Shown here in pieces: positions 1 to 13,182 of a DNA stretch of 64,000 bases. Position 1 is the first letter of the stretch. The number at the start of each line of letters is the position of its first letter. Source of the stretch: Proales similis (Eukaryota; Rotifera; Eurotatoria; Ploima; Proalidae); NCBI GenBank assembly GCA_019059635.1, contig JAGVRJ010000010.1, positions 250,501 through 314,500 of the forward strand. Reading direction: 5' to 3'. The translations under genes and the position numbers were made by a program. The notes beneath the pieces are model-generated. The model was given only the letters and a program-made list of their open reading frames with translations. It had not been told where the DNA came from and searched no databases.

Positions 1-3000
1 ATATATCGAGAACATGTGCAAATTGGGCCGCACACATTCAAGTGTACTGAGTTAATGAGCCATTTCAAAACAGTTGCATTAATTGGGCCGCCTGGTCACT
101 CAGTCACTCGCACTCGTCCTCGCTCTCACACACACCCACACATGCAGAGGCAAACAGCTTCGACTGAGCTTCTCTCGGTGTAAAGCTTGCCTCTCGTCAA
201 CTGCCGCTCTACTGAGATAGGTTTGCTTGTCTTGCATCAACTCTCAGTTGCCTTGGCGCTCAACGCTAAGCCTCGTAAACGTCTCGGGTGTTGCAAATTG
301 GGCTCTCATTGAAGCAAGTTAGCAAACAAATTTAAGTCTCTCTTCAATTTAGGGATTTGAAACAAAATTTGCTTTTGAGTCTAAACGACGAGAGCTAGAG
401 CGCATGTTAGCCCAACACGCGGGAGGAGGGCGGCACGCACACCAAACACAATCAACCGTCTAACAAAGGCAAACAGGAAGCGGCGAATGCACTCGCTCAA
501 TGAACAAAGCTGTCAAGCGCAATAGCTTGCTTAGCTAATAGTTGAAAGGACGAGGCGGCTTGGCAAATAAAAGTTGCAAATCACAATGCCCATTTACATA
601 ATCCTTGCTTGCTTCCGTCTTTGGCGCTGGTGACGACTACCGTGCCGCTTGTTGTGGTGTCAGCCTCGTTTTGCTTGCGTCATCGTCGAATCGTGACGGC
701 ACGAATGAATTGGCGCCGGTGAGAAGAACAAGATTCTTGCGCGTCTGCTTACTAAACTGACGAATAACAAACGGAAAACAGAGAGCAGACCGAAGAAAAT
801 TTGACGATCAGGGCTCATCGTGGCGAATGGTGGAGGCGGGCCGAGACCCGCGGCCGCTTTATATTGTGTGACATGGCATTGGCGAAATTTTCTAATCAAA
901 TTGTGAAGACTGAAAGAAGCGGCCTCTCGATTGTGCAATCCGCTCTAGACCGCGCACAATTGCGGGCGGAACTGAAATAATTGCAATTTAATTGAGCGTC
1001 AGGCCCACACACACAGGATGGACAGAGAGGCGTATTATTTGCGATTATTAAGCAATCCGCAGTGGCCCATTTGAAACATTTACATTCTCTCTCGCAATTG
1101 ACGATCAGAACGAAGAAATCGAATTACATGCCGCATTGTTTAGGCCACTGATTGGCCGTTTGTAAACAAGTGCATTCATCACACTGATGACTAGGCCGGC
1201 GACGAGAGCGATCAAGACCAGAACGACGACGACGACGATAACGACAACGATTAGGCGGATGATGACGTTGATGACAAAAATGGAAGCAAATTTTCTGAAC
1301 AGGAAGTGAGCCGATTTCGACAAGGAAACGGATCGATGCTTGTTGATAGGAGAAAGGACAAATTGCAAGGCCAGTGCTTTCGGCGCATAGCCTCGAGCAG
1401 ATCGAAACTTTGGCTTGAGTGAGCAACGGTAGCCGCCGCTCTATTGGGCTCGAGTGGACTCAAGTGAGCCAGCTAATAGGCATCGTCTTAATCGATCGAT
1501 GAATGAGCGTTTAACGAGCTCGCATTTGACAAGCTTTACATAACTAGCCGATCTGTGTTGGCTCAATGCTTATTTTCCACTTATTCTTTCTCCGCGTATC
1601 CTCCTCTCTGCTTGATCAATTAGCCATTTGTTTTGGGCAGTAGTTTGATAAATGAGTAGAACCGACGACGCGAATACGAAGAAGAAGAGAGAGAAGTGGA
1701 AAGAGAGAGAGAGAGGAAAAGAGAGAAAGAGAAAGACGAGACAAGTTGAGGGGCCTGCGTCTAAAAGAGTGCATCCTCCTGGCGTTAATGATAAATTGGT
1801 TTTCCTCGTCGATGCCGGCAAATATAATTAATTATCAGTGGTGGCCGGCGCAAGGATGGCAAGTCTCATTTTACGACACTGACCTCAGGCTCCAGACGCT
1901 TTAACTAATTTGCCACTTTTTCATTCTTCGCTCTCCGCAGCCTCTTGGTTCTGTGTCAAGCAGCGCCAAGCCGAGTGGTCAAGCGATTATCGTGTGCATG
2001 CGAGTGCCGGCCGCACGCTAAGACGAGCAAGTGTTCTCGATTGCATTACAACACACAAGCTCCATGCTCATTAGGGCGATCGATTGCCATTTGAATCGAT
2101 GCAGTCGGTAGAGGGAGGGGCGAGTGTTTGGGCGAGCAACACTACACAACTCGAATGATCATTGCTGAACGATTAAAATTGCACTTTGATTCGATTTGCG
2201 CTGGTCTGCATCAAATTGCAACCTTTTATGGATGCAATTACACAAAAAGTCATTCTTGCTCATCATTGGCGCTAATTTTGCTGAGAAAGTGAGACACTGA
2301 GGCAGATGGAAAATGGCAAGGCCTGGAAGAAAAACGAGCAACACAAGAAGAAAAGAGCGTCAGACGGCTCTATTTAAGCGGTGTCTGATGAGCAACATCG
2401 ACGACGACGACAACGACGACGACGACCACACAACGCAGGCGTGTAAAATGCGCTTGTCAGTCGAAAGTGAGCTGTCAACTGAAGCGGCAAACAAATAGCG
2501 CGCCCTTCCGCTGCTCAGTCACAAGACGCCTCTTAGACAAGTGCTCTAGTTGGCCACAAGGAAACGCGGTCCACGCAAGAAAGGAACAAGAACAAAGAGC
2601 CGCAAAAGACGACAGGCCCTATCAATCCATAGAATTAATTAGATTGATAATATTTTTTATTGATTCATCTCAATCCTTTCTGATGCATTGATTGCTCCTC
2701 TTCGCCTGCACTCGACTATGCCTCTCTTGTCTTTTGAGTTGCGCAATCTGCTCCCTCAAGTATTGCGGAAGAGCGTCTCACGCGAGCTTTCATTCTATTA
2801 CTTGTTGCGAATGCACTAGAGAGCCCTGTGTGGACGCCATCCACTGCACATCGGCAATATCTCGACTCATTCGGGACCGTCAAATCTTTCTCTAACAAGC
2901 GCGCACTTCAGCCGCGTCACTCCAGTTTCTATGGCTTTCAGTTCTCGTTTCTATTTCGAATCGTCAAGGTGAAGCCAAGTGTCATAATTTTATGCCGCTC

Positions 3001-3419
3001 TCTGGTTTCTAGCTCGTTAGGACAGAAACAAACAACTCGCGATCGAGCCAATCGACTTCTCGCCTTTGCTTCCATCAAGTTTTCCTTTGCCGTGTGTGCG
3101 CGTTTCAAATCGCAGTTTAGCAAATTAGCCTATTAGTCGGCGCGAACCTTTTCGCTCTCAATCAAATCGGCCATGCAGATGGACCCAGCACTTTGGCTTA
3201 CGTCTGCGGCTTATTAAACGCTTTTTAAACGCTTGCCACGCACATGAAGCAGAGGCCTGCTTGAATCGAGTGAGATGCTGGCCGAGTCTAGACCGGAATA
3301 TGAAGATTGATGCAGAGATAAGCGCGGAAGACGAGCGGCATCACTTTCTTTTTTCCATCCAAATGTTTGCGCATGTCAGACAAATTCAATTAAGCATTGC
3401 TGATTGTAGATAAGAGCAG

Positions 3420-3457
<38 letters not shown>

Positions 3458-4389
3458 CGATGCCGCAAAGAGATGAATTAAAGTTGAAGAGATGGCGTCA
3501 AGTCAACGAGCTGTCGGTAGGCACTTGCTTTTTTTTTTATTGCATTCGTCTGCGGCCGCTAATGGACTCGACGGTCGATTAGCAATTCCAGGAGCCCACG
3601 GACCCGTTTCTGCCTCACCGAGCTCGATTTAACGTCGAAATGAGACGCTACCTGCAGAATGTGAATCTTCAATTTATGCCGCCAATGCCCAGGCCGCCGG
3701 TGCGTCGCAACGAAAAGGCCACCTCAAACGGACAGACTCGACACAAGCTCGCCTTTTCATCGTCGTCGAATCTGACCACCACTGGCAATCAGTTCAGCTT
3801 GACTCGATCGAGCGAGGTCAACTGAAAACGGCTCTAAAGCCATTGACTCGACTTTTTGATCAGGCCGAATGTGAAGTAAATTGAACGTTTGTGAATAAAA
3901 TCTTTGCCGCATTTGGATCCTGCTGGGGGCCCAAAGATGACGGACAGAAACAGCTCGGCGTTGCTTGTTAAAATATTCAAAGAAATTTTTATTCCTGCTG
4001 CTGAAGTAAATAAACGTTCCAAATTGTAGCAGAGGCCTGCACACGCACACACATACAGACAGAAAGAGACAGACAGACAGGCATGCAGGCTGGCTGGCAG
4101 GAAGAGACAGACGATTAGAAGGGAACGTTGAGTGAAATAAGCCAAAAAGAAATATATAGAATGCATACACATGATTACAAATGATTAAAATAGTTAAATT
4201 GACGATTGATGCAACATGCACAGGATTCAGGCCATGATTGCTTCAGAGCACGAATCTATTGAGAGCAATCAAAGGCGGATGAGGAGAGCAACGACCCGGT
4301 TGAAAAAAGAAAGAGGAAAATTTGAATAAAAAATAGAAAAAGGGACCGCTCGGATTTGTTTGATGGGTAAAAAAGAAAGTCTCGCTCGA
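1..4389. other. Gene-free stretch with simple repeats
   Basis: I see no coding region here that I would defend. Open frames on both strands are short, low-complexity and without family resemblance. The stretch holds purine-rich runs (about 1676-1740), a GA microsatellite (3426-3455), CA/CAGA-rich tracts (about 4040-4085) and scattered AT-rich blocks. It lies downstream of the cytospin-like gene, so it could hold that gene's 3' UTR or a long last intron leading to exons beyond the window. I searched the minus strand for a calponin-homology exon and found none. Confidence 0.6.
3426..3455. repeat. (GA)n microsatellite
   Basis: Fifteen uninterrupted GA dinucleotides in a gene-free region. Confidence 0.95.
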
Positions 4390-7300
4390 TCAACTGGGCG
4401 AAGGTGAGTCGATGCAGCTGATCATTGAGTGATTGCGGACTTTGCGCAAAACGCACGAGGAGCCACTGTTGTTCCAGTTGGCCGCCCGCTCGGCCCGATG
4501 CAGTTGAATTGAATTTATGATTGAGCTCGACTCGATCGTGTCCACCATGTTCTTGACCAGCGACGGTGTTGACATGTCGGTCGAGTCTATTTTGTCTTTT
4601 GTGACGCGGTCGACATTGGGCGGCGAGAGGCGAATCTCGACGCCGTTCGACGGCAAACTGCTCCTCAGCGACTCGATCTCGATGGAGAGCTCTTGCTCGC
4701 GAAGCTTCATCAGCTCGGCCTCCTGCTTCATTTTGTTCATTTTCTCCTCGGCCTCGGTCATGAAGTCGTTGGCGACTCTGACCGCGGTCTGCAGATCGGC
4801 CTGAAACTTTTTCCACTCGTCGGTTTCGTGCTCATGCTGAGACTTGAGCTGCTTTATCTCCAACTCTAGTTCGTCGCTCTTCTCCTTGTATCGGTCAAGG
4901 TCGCGTCTTTGATTCTGAAATTAGCGCGGCCTTGAACACGCGACCATCTGAGCGTCAACTTACTGCGTTTCTTTTAAAAGTCCTTCTAGCTGTGCTCGTT
5001 CGCCCTCGAATTTTATGCTCATGTCGCGATTCTCCTCGCGCAATTGACGACAGCTGCCGTTCAGACGCGAGTTGTCTCGTTCCAGCTCGTCGAACTCGCT
5101 TCTCAGCTGCTCGAGCTGCTTGTGCACCTCCCTAAGCTCTTTGCCGCTCTTCTCTTGGCCACTTTTTAGCTCGAGAGCGTGCTCGTCGCACATTCGCTCG
5201 AGTCTGCACTCAAGCTGGTGAATTTTGGAGTTGAGGGCGCTCTTCTCGCTGCTCCACTCGTCTTGCAACGCTCCTTTCTCCTTCTCCACGCATTTGCTGT
5301 TCTTCTCCCACAAGTCGGCGCGGCTCTTCTCCTGCAGCAATGAGCTGTTCACACTGGCCAGCTCCTCCTGCAGCTGCTTCTCCTTTTCTCTGGCGCTCTC
5401 CAGCTTTTGCCTCAGCGCTGTGATCGTGTTCAGGCTGTCCTGCTGTTTGCAGTCAATTGTCTGCTGCAGAGTTCTCTTTATCTCGTTCTCGCGCTGAGAG
5501 GCCTCGTCGCGCTCTTTGCGCATACTGCTCAGCGCCTGTTCACTCTTTCGCTGGCTCTCCTTCAACGCCGAGTGAAGCTGTTCCAACTGATGCCGCTGCT
5601 CTAGTCCTCTCTCCTTCAGCTGCCGGCTCTCCTCGAATAGCTTACGATTTATCTCATTTACACTGTTCACCGTTTCCTTGAGCTCTTTCAGCTGCTCGTG
5701 ACTGCTCAGCAATTGCTGCTCCAGTTCGCCGTTCTTATGCTGCTGGATTTTCAGCTGATTTTCGTAATACTCGGCTGCGGCAGTGGCCGCTGCAGTAGCC
5801 GGCGACGCCTGCCTCGGTCCGTACGTAGTCTGAGCGAATTTGGCGTTCGACTGAGGCGTGGCGGTCGAATAAGCCGAAGGTGACGATTTGAAGTTGCTTG
5901 TCGAGCCCGAGCTCAACTGGCTCGTGTTCTTTGGCGAATGGCCGCCGGCCGTATTCAACGGCGAGGCGTGGAAGTGTTGCTGCTGTCTGTGATATTGAAA
6001 ATGGTGTTCGTAGGCGTTCTCATGGCCGTTGCTCACTGCACTGCTCATGTGAACGCTACATATGACGTTTTGGCCGGCGATCTGCGCTCCTATATTCGCA
6101 AAAAAAAAAATAAAAATTTAAGAAAAAAAGAAGCAAATTTTAAATGTTGAAATGATTTAGTCGGTCGTCAGACGGATTAGGAACGTGGGAGAGGGTCGGC
6201 TTTACTCAGCGAAGCTCGAAGGCTCAGGGGAAGATGGCAGACGCTTACCACGGGTATCTCGTTTATTCGAACCGCTTGGCGCAGCGGACGACGACGACGA
6301 TGATGACGAAGGCGACGAGCCGATCGCCTTGCGGAATATTTTCAGCATTTCGTCTCTGTTTTCTTATGCACACTGTCTTTTAGGCTTTTTCTCAGTGTTA
6401 ATTGTCTTAATCGTGCTTGGCCCACTCAAGAAGAATCTAGGTTGAAGAGAACATGCCGCTGGAGGGGGCGCGTGGTAAATGTGCGGTTTGAGGTGAGCCG
6501 ATTTACGAGCGAACGCCAATAAAAATGGCCAAAGAAAAGGCGAGCAGCAATAACAAACGATAAATATACGAACAAGCGAGTAAATGAATGAAAGAATGGG
6601 CCACATACAAAAACGAGCATTCATTCACTTGGTGGGCGTTCGTCTGTCCGGCCGGCCGGGCGTCAATACAAATTAAATAAACATAGGAGAAGAATATTAA
6701 AGGAGAATGAACACCACACACACAGAGACGAACTCGCTTTCTTTTTGCCTCTCTCTGACTCGCGTACAAAAAAGGCGAAAGAGAGGCAAACAGAGTCGAA
6801 CTCAAATAGTGCCAACGGAATCGAGTAAAGAAACGAGAAAACGGAGCATAATTTCTTGCGATGCAAAATGAAAAGTAAAAATGAGAAAGAAAACGAGAGA
6901 GAGAGATGGAAAGTAGGTGATGGGCGGCAATGGTCGACAAATTGTAATTTATGTGCTGAATGCACACCATAGAAGGTAGAAGCTTCCGCAAACAGTTTGC
7001 CGCCGATAGAAAGCAATTTGCTTGTTAAAGCAAAAATTGTCCCAGTTGTCGTGTTTAGACGCAATATTTGCCATCTTATGTAGAGGCCGCTGCTCTATTG
7101 TAACAAGCCAGCCGTCTTGGTCGTTGTTGTTGTCGTAGTCGTCGTTTACAATGCTCATTTTAGTTATTTGTACGGCTGGTAAATAGTGACGACAACAAAG
7201 AGGCCACAATTAGGATGGTATGCGGTCCTAGGCACGATCGGCAGGCAAGTGAGAACGACTTAGAGACTAAGAGGAGGCAAGCAAGAAGTATTCACGCAAG

Positions 7301-8927
7301 ATGATCGTTTGACGTTTGTTGCCTTGGCCATTTGTCTATTTTCGAGTCGCTTCGAATCGAAGAAAAGCGAGCGATTCCAAAATCGAATTAGACAAGGCGA
7401 ACGCCGTTTATGACTCGATCGAATCAGCGCGATATTCTCACTCATGCGCAATCACACACACACACGCACGCGCGCGCAATCACCAAAACGAAAATAAAAC
7501 GATCAAGAGGCAATCAAAGAGAAAGAGAGAGAGAGACACACACACAATCAAACACATAGAAAGGTAGGGAGGGAGAGAGACCTCGATATGACGAAGTAGC
7601 GATGACAATCGTGATGAGGACAACCAAGACCAAATAATTTCCAAGCCCAACAACAACAACAATAAAAACCTAAATTCCTTCTCTATTTGCTCAATTGAGT
7701 GGAAGGTGTACAAGCAAGCTCGCGTTTCCTATTCGGTTCGCAATCAACTTGAGCGCATTGTTCTCTCGGCCGCCACTCGCTACTTGAATTGTCGGCAAAT
7801 CGACGCTAATTGTGTTAGCTTGTCTTCATATTTAGAGCCCGAGACGCCAAATATTTTCACCACCCGGTGAAATAGCGAGCCTTTCGCCATACAGAGCCAC
7901 TCATAGCCCTGTAGAGAGGATAACAACGCTGAATAGAGCCGACCTCCCATTAAAAAAGAGGCGATGGGGAGAGCAACAATCACGAAAGCCACTCACCTTT
8001 TCTGGTCGGCGCCGAGTCCGGACTCCGAATGCGATTAAGGGGCGATTGATTGCCCGGCGAGGAGTTGGCCCTTCCGGTGCCAGACGAAGATGAAGAGGCA
8101 GACGAGGAAATGAGTCCTTTCAAATAGAGGTTCTCGGCGCGCAGTGTCTCATTCACCTCCTGCGCCTTTCTGTACTCGAATTTGAGCGCCGCCGTTTCAA
8201 TTTGCTTCTCCTCGGCGAGCCGCTTGTATGAAGTAACCGTTTCCTCGTACGTCTCGAGCGTGGTCTCCAGCTCCTTCACACGCTCGGCCATGATCTCGCC
8301 TCGGCGCTTATCGTTACCGTTGCTTTTCGACTCATTGCCCGTCAGCGCTTTCTTGCTGCTCGACTTGAACATGTTCAAATGTTTTCTGATCGTTATTTTG
8401 CTTGTTTGCTGCTGGGCCGACTTGGACGACGCGTCCGCTTGTTGGCTTGACCTGACCGACGCGTCCGACATGGTGGATGTAAGCGATGAGCTCGATATGA
8501 GCTCTTCGGGTCTGTGGCCTTCGCTCGAGCGCGACTCGCTCTTTAAATCCTCTTCCGCACGCCTATCGGACGGCTCGTTGCCTGCGTTCTCCACGCCCTT
8601 TTTATTGGCCGCTCCGAGGCCTCGACGACCTAAAGTGCCCGATTTGCCCGGGCTAAACAGCTTCTTGACCGAGTTCTTAAGCGAGCCGCCTGTCGGACTA
8701 ATACTTGTGCTGCTCGAGCTCTCCTGCTCGCTTTTGCCCGACAGCAGTTTTATCGATTTGCCGCTTGTTTTGGTGCCGCGCGTCGACTCTTCTCCTTTTA
8801 CTGCGATGCGAAACACATTCGAGCGAAATTTGGACGCCCCGTTCGAACCCTTGCTAGACTGCTGCTGCTGCTGTTGTTGTGTGTGCGGCTGCTCGCTACC
8901 ACCTGTTTTGCTGCTTGTGCCCTTCAT
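4390..8927 (-). CDS. Cytospin/SPECC1L-like coiled-coil protein, no CH domain seen
   Basis: Three exons (8927-7997, 6089-4964, 4906-4390) join in phase to about 857 residues. The first intron is 1.9 kb, the second 57 nt. The N-terminal part is Ser/Lys/Gly-rich with a polyglutamine run, then a short coiled coil. The middle exon is a long coiled coil of Glu/Lys/Leu heptads. The third holds EWKKFQADLQTAVRVAND, which matches the coiled-coil region of cytospins (SPECC1/SPECC1L), proteins that crosslink actin and microtubules. Cytospins normally end in a calponin-homology domain. Here the frame stops at 4390 after a non-homologous tail, so either the CH domain is absent or further exons lie left of the window. 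The acceptor of exon 3 is the AG before 4906: the earlier TTTCAG at 4915-4916 would break the frame. Family assignment is good; the 3' end is uncertain. Confidence 0.7.
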
Positions 8928-9986
8928 AAATCCTCGCCTAGAACAAAGCGCTCGCTCGCTAAACGCGTTTACTCTCGTTTGTCCTTGCTTCTAAATCTTT
9001 ATTTCAAAGCTAAAGTATCAAATATCAGCCGGCAGCTCGGTTGCACACAAGACAAGTATTATTTGAACGGGTCAGCTAATGTGTTTATGTGCTGTGTGTG
9101 TGTTTGCCTGGCTGAGTGAGTCGATGTGCGTGTGTGAGGGCGGGTGGGCGAGCAAGTGAGTGTATGCGTTTCGTTTTAAACTCAAACCTCGCATATCAAG
9201 TAATACAACACTTGCAAAATAGGCGACCGACCGCGGTCACTGCCAGATTAGACGCTGCCAGATTAGACGCTGCCAGATTAGAACCTGTCAGAAATAATCC
9301 AAGAGCCAAACTGGAATGCGATCGGCTCTCTACGCTGAGGACAGTGTACGCTTCTGCGTAATTTCAGCGTCTGAAAAATTCCTTTGCCTGACCTTTATGG
9401 CGTGCTTGGCCATCAGCGTCCATTCTACCCTCCCCCTCTCTCTCTCTCATTTTTTTTTCATTTATTTTCTATCTGACTAGGCGCATTCGCTTCAATTATT
9501 TTGATTGCTACTTTAATCCCTTCATCGTGAGCGTGTGGCCTTTCTAATTGCCACGGGTCCCCCGTGATCACCGAGACGAGCGAGCGCATGCTTGAGCTCA
9601 CTAACTAACGCTCTTGCCGCTCAATTCTCTGTTTTGTTTGATTTCCGAGCGGGCGAGCGACCACTAAATCACCACCCACTACCGCTTGCACCGACTCTTC
9701 TTTTTATTCTCTCTCCCTCCCTCTCGACGAGAATATGATTGCGCTTGTTGCGGACGTGTCCCGCTCAATCCTCAGCGGTTCTGTTCTTTTAGTGGAAATT
9801 AATAGACTAAGCCTTTTTGGTGGCCAAAATAAGAGGCGATTTCAGCCGAGCCGAATCTCGTCTGCTTGTGTTTACTCACAAGCTTGGTATTGAAACGCAA
9901 GAGCGCTGAGTTGTGCGATTAATCAAATAAAGCAACGAGCGGCGCACCTCAATTCGATTATTATTCGGTTAATTGAGAAAATTCAT
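8928..9986. other. Intergenic region upstream of the cytospin-like gene
   Basis: No gene seen. It lies between the start of the cytospin-like gene and the stop of the FYV7-type gene, both on the minus strand, so it probably carries the former's promoter. It contains a 15-base tandem repeat (9241-9285) and pyrimidine-rich runs near 9430 and 9715. Confidence 0.5.
9241..9285. repeat. 15-base tandem repeat, three copies
   Basis: TGCCAGATTAGACGC occurs twice exactly, followed by a third copy changed only in its last bases. It lies in a noncoding stretch. Confidence 0.9.
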
Positions 9987-10530
9987 TTAGGACGTTGACT
10001 TTTGTTGCTTTTCGATTTGCTTGACCAGCTGCTCGACTTGCTTGCCCATGAGCATTTGGCCGCTCTTGTTCTTGTGGCAAAGCGACTTGAATCGCTCCTT
10101 TTTGCCTTTTTTGTATTTCCTGAGCGCAGCCTCTTTTTGCGCTCTCCTTTCCTCGGCTTCCTTTCGATTGATTGCAAAATTGCCTTAATTCAATTTGATT
10201 CATTCAATTGGCGCAGCGTACCTTTTTCCTGGCCTCGTTGGCTCTCTTCTTTTCTTCGTATTCCAACTGAGCTCGCTTCAATGAGCTGAGCTTTGGCTTT
10301 TTCGTCGCCTCTTTACTCGCGCTGCCTGCATTGGCGTCTGGGCGATCGTTAGATCTCTGGGCCGCCTTCTTTCGATTGGCTTGAATCGGCCGGCTTGAAT
10401 TGGCCTCCGCCGATGTCGGATCGGCTCTCTTCAGCTTCTTCTCAAGTTGCTTGGCATTTTTCGCCAGCCTCTTTACGCGTCTCTTCTCCGCTTCTTTGAT
10501 GAGCTCTTTCCTCTTGACTTGGCTTTTCAT
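9987..10530 (-). CDS. CCDC59: FYV7/CCDC59 (TAP26)-type rRNA-processing protein
   Basis: Two exons (10530-10222, 10160-9987) with a 61-nt GT-AG intron in phase 0 give 160 residues. The protein is very basic, rich in Lys, Arg, Glu and Ala. The C-terminal half has the family pattern: a KPK segment, a helix with LEYEEKK, then LRKYKKGKKERFKSL followed by HKNKSGQ and a closing amphipathic helix. That layout matches CCDC59/TAP26 in animals and Fyv7 in yeast, small nucleolar proteins needed for 18S rRNA maturation. It is the last gene of a minus-strand series; its start is 232 nt beyond the APC8 stop. Assignment rests on the C-terminal pattern, since the N-terminal half is low complexity. Confidence 0.72.
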
Positions 10531-10761
10531 TTGAAAAGTTTCTAATTTCCACGCAACTCTCGTTCAACACCAACGCATTTCAACAACTTCACTCGTTATT
10601 AGGCGAGCGGCGTTTGGCAATTAGGAATCGGTGAGAAAATTCGATTATTTATGATATTCGATTAGATCTGAAAGTCATTGAAGTTTGAGTCGAAGCGATC
10701 AGGTTGAGGTCTGATCTGGCGAGATTCAACGAATGAGGCCAAAGTGGAAAATTGATGAGCT

Positions 10762-13182
10762 CTAGCGAAGAGTGAACAAGGCGGCCTTGGCCGAGCTCTC
10801 CTGCTCGCCGCTTGTTTGCATGTTTTCAATGTTGGAGCGCAGATTGGCCGATTCGTTTGAAGGAAGCGGAGTCGACTGAGAGCCGGACACGGAGTTGCGC
10901 GCCTGTGCGATCTGGTTCAGTATGCTCTGCGCTTCTTGTCGAGTCTGGTTGTTCTAAATGAGAGATCGATTTGACGCAAAATACTGCTAGTTGACCAACC
11001 TCAGCAAAGTTGAGACATTTGGACGCGGCCTCGTGCGCTTCGTCCAGCTTGGATTGTTTCAGAAAGAAATTGGCCAAGTACTTGTAAGCCTGGCAAAGCT
11101 CGGTCTCGTTCTAATTGGTAGCGAATTAGTTTTAGCATTCGGAGAACGGCCTCTTCTCACACTTACATAAATTCCGAATCCCTTTCGAGAACGCATTCAA
11201 GGCAAAAGTGAACTGAATAGTGAACGAGACTGAGGACAAGGAAGTTTCCTACCTGCTGCTGGTCTTCCGTGTACTGCTTGTAGACAAGCGCGACATTGAT
11301 CGGCTCGTTGAGCTTCTCGTAGATTCTTGCGAATGGCAGTTAAGTCGCGCCAGATCTGAATTTTAAAAGAGGGGCATTCTTACTTGGCCAGTTTGCACAA
11401 CGAGTTGGACTCGTAGTCGCCAATCGAGTAGGCTTTGATGTAGCAGCGTTTGGCCTCGTCCCACTTTTCGAGCTTTGAGAACACCTCGGCCATGGCGACT
11501 ATGAAACGCGGATCGTTCGGACGCAGCAGATGCGCCTGCTTGTAATAGTACAAGCTATAGGAGAACTGCTTGAGAATCTCGTACGTCTGTCCGATGCCGT
11601 ACCAGCCTCGGTAGTCTCTGGGGTTTATTTCTGCGCTTGTTTAGAGCTGAGGGCTTCTAATGAGCAGTTGGTGGTGATTAAGAGACCTATGGCATTCGTG
11701 TAGGCCTGAATGGCCAGCTGGCTGTTCTTCAGCTCGATCAGGCCGTGTCCCATGAGTATCCACGCCTCTAAATGGTTCGGATTCAGTTTGACTGCTCGCT
11801 GGTAGTAGTTGACAGCCTTGAAGTGCTCGTTCTGCAGACTGTAGTAGTTGGCGATTATAAAGCAGCTCTCCGGCCGGTACTTGTCGTACTCGCAGGCCTC
11901 TTGGGCCAGAATTGCCAGCTGGTCTTGCTCTTCCTGCGCACTCGTTACTTGACGTCTGCAGTGTGAGAGAGAGTCTGTTTACCATAACAAACAAAATGTT
12001 GGAATAAATGTCCATAAAGTCCAAGTTGAACGGGTCGAGTTTGCGGATCTGCTTGAAAATCTTCAAGCACTCTTGACCGTCTGTCTTGTTGTTGCGTTGA
12101 AAGGAGAACGCGAGCGGTTGGTTCGAGTGACTTGTCACTTGCCTCTGAGCGAATCGTAGCACTTGGCCATTTGCGACTGCAGGTAGACGCTGCTCGAAAA
12201 GCCTTTTTCGATGTAGGTACGAAATATGCCGATCGCCTGCTCGAACAGGCCGAGCTCGGCGTAGCTATGCGCCAAAAACAAATCTTTCATCCAATACTGC
12301 GGCAGCGCGTTCTTGCTCAAGTGATGCAGCTAAATCATGAAATACAAACGGATGAGCTTGATGCGATCGGCCGCACGACTGGTTGAAAGTGTCACCTGCT
12401 CGCGAGATCTGATCAAACTAACAAGCTCGAGCCAAGCGCACCACAGCGACGGACATTTGTTCAAACATTCGGTCAGGGCGTCGATCGCTTCCTCGTGTCG
12501 TTTGAGCTTGCTCAGCACGATGCCATACCTGCGCCGCATTCGGTTAGGTGCGGTGAATGTGGAATCGAATGTTGACTCACACGTAGAGCGAGTTGCCGTC
12601 CAACAGCCTGAGCTGGTGTCTTGCGCCCATTTCGTGCCTCAAGTTCAACATGCTTTCCAGATGCGACTGATCGGTGCTGCCTATCAATTGCGATTAGGGC
12701 TCGATCTAGAGTGAGAAGCAGCAAAGCAAAAACAAACTAAAGAGGTCCACTTTGCTGTTGACGATGTTCTTCATGATGCTCATGTATTTGGAGTAGTAGA
12801 GCAGAAACCTGCAGACGCCCGACTGCGTCTCATTCAAATAGTGGGCCGCTCTGAGGTACTCTTTGGCATTGAAGAAGCTCCTGGCCAGCAGGAACGAGCG
12901 GATCTCTTTGAGGTCGACCAGCTGGTTGGAGCAAGATTTTTTTCAAAAATTTCTTATTGATTCAGACCGAGTTGTTCTTCGCCTCACCTCGCTCAGCATC
13001 AGCACGGGCACATTGGAGTCGAGCGAGTCCTCTGGCATTGAATGCAGCATTTCATTGCACCATTTCTGGGTGCGCGACAGGCACAAGAAATCAGCCAGCA
13101 GAGAGCATTTGAAGAGCTCGTTGCCAATCGAGCTCAGCTTGGTGCTGTTTATCAACAGTCGCAGGTTCTTTATTGTGTCCAT
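10762..13182 (-). CDS. CDC23: Anaphase-promoting complex subunit 8 (CDC23)
   Basis: Twelve exons give 593 residues, against 597 in human APC8: 13182-12988, 12921-12738, 12680-12581, 12528-12396, 12329-12143, 12080-11983, 11933-11687, 11630-11384, 11325-11253, 11181-11167, 11110-11000, 10953-10762. All introns are 49-85 nt. TPR helices run through the protein, and stretches such as FMDIYSNILFV, EAWILMGHGLIELKNSQLA and DYRGWYGIGQTYEILK are typical of APC8, a scaffold TPR subunit of the cell-cycle ubiquitin ligase APC/C. The intron after exon 5 has a GC donor (GCAAGT). Exon 10 is a 15-nt microexon (GFGIY), included because it keeps the phase and makes the spacing equal to the human protein. The start chosen is the first ATG of the first exon. 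Confidence 0.9.

Noticed and set aside
1105-1463. Overlapping short open frames near the left end
   Set aside because: Repetitive Val/Ile or Arg-rich strings from CGACGA-type repeats, without introns or homology.
4906-4964. A seemingly non-canonical intron in the cytospin-like gene (CAG TAAGTT ... TTTCAG)
   Set aside because: Using the visible TTTCAG leaves the frame off by one. A canonical AG eight bases further (before 4906) restores the frame, so no unusual splicing is needed.
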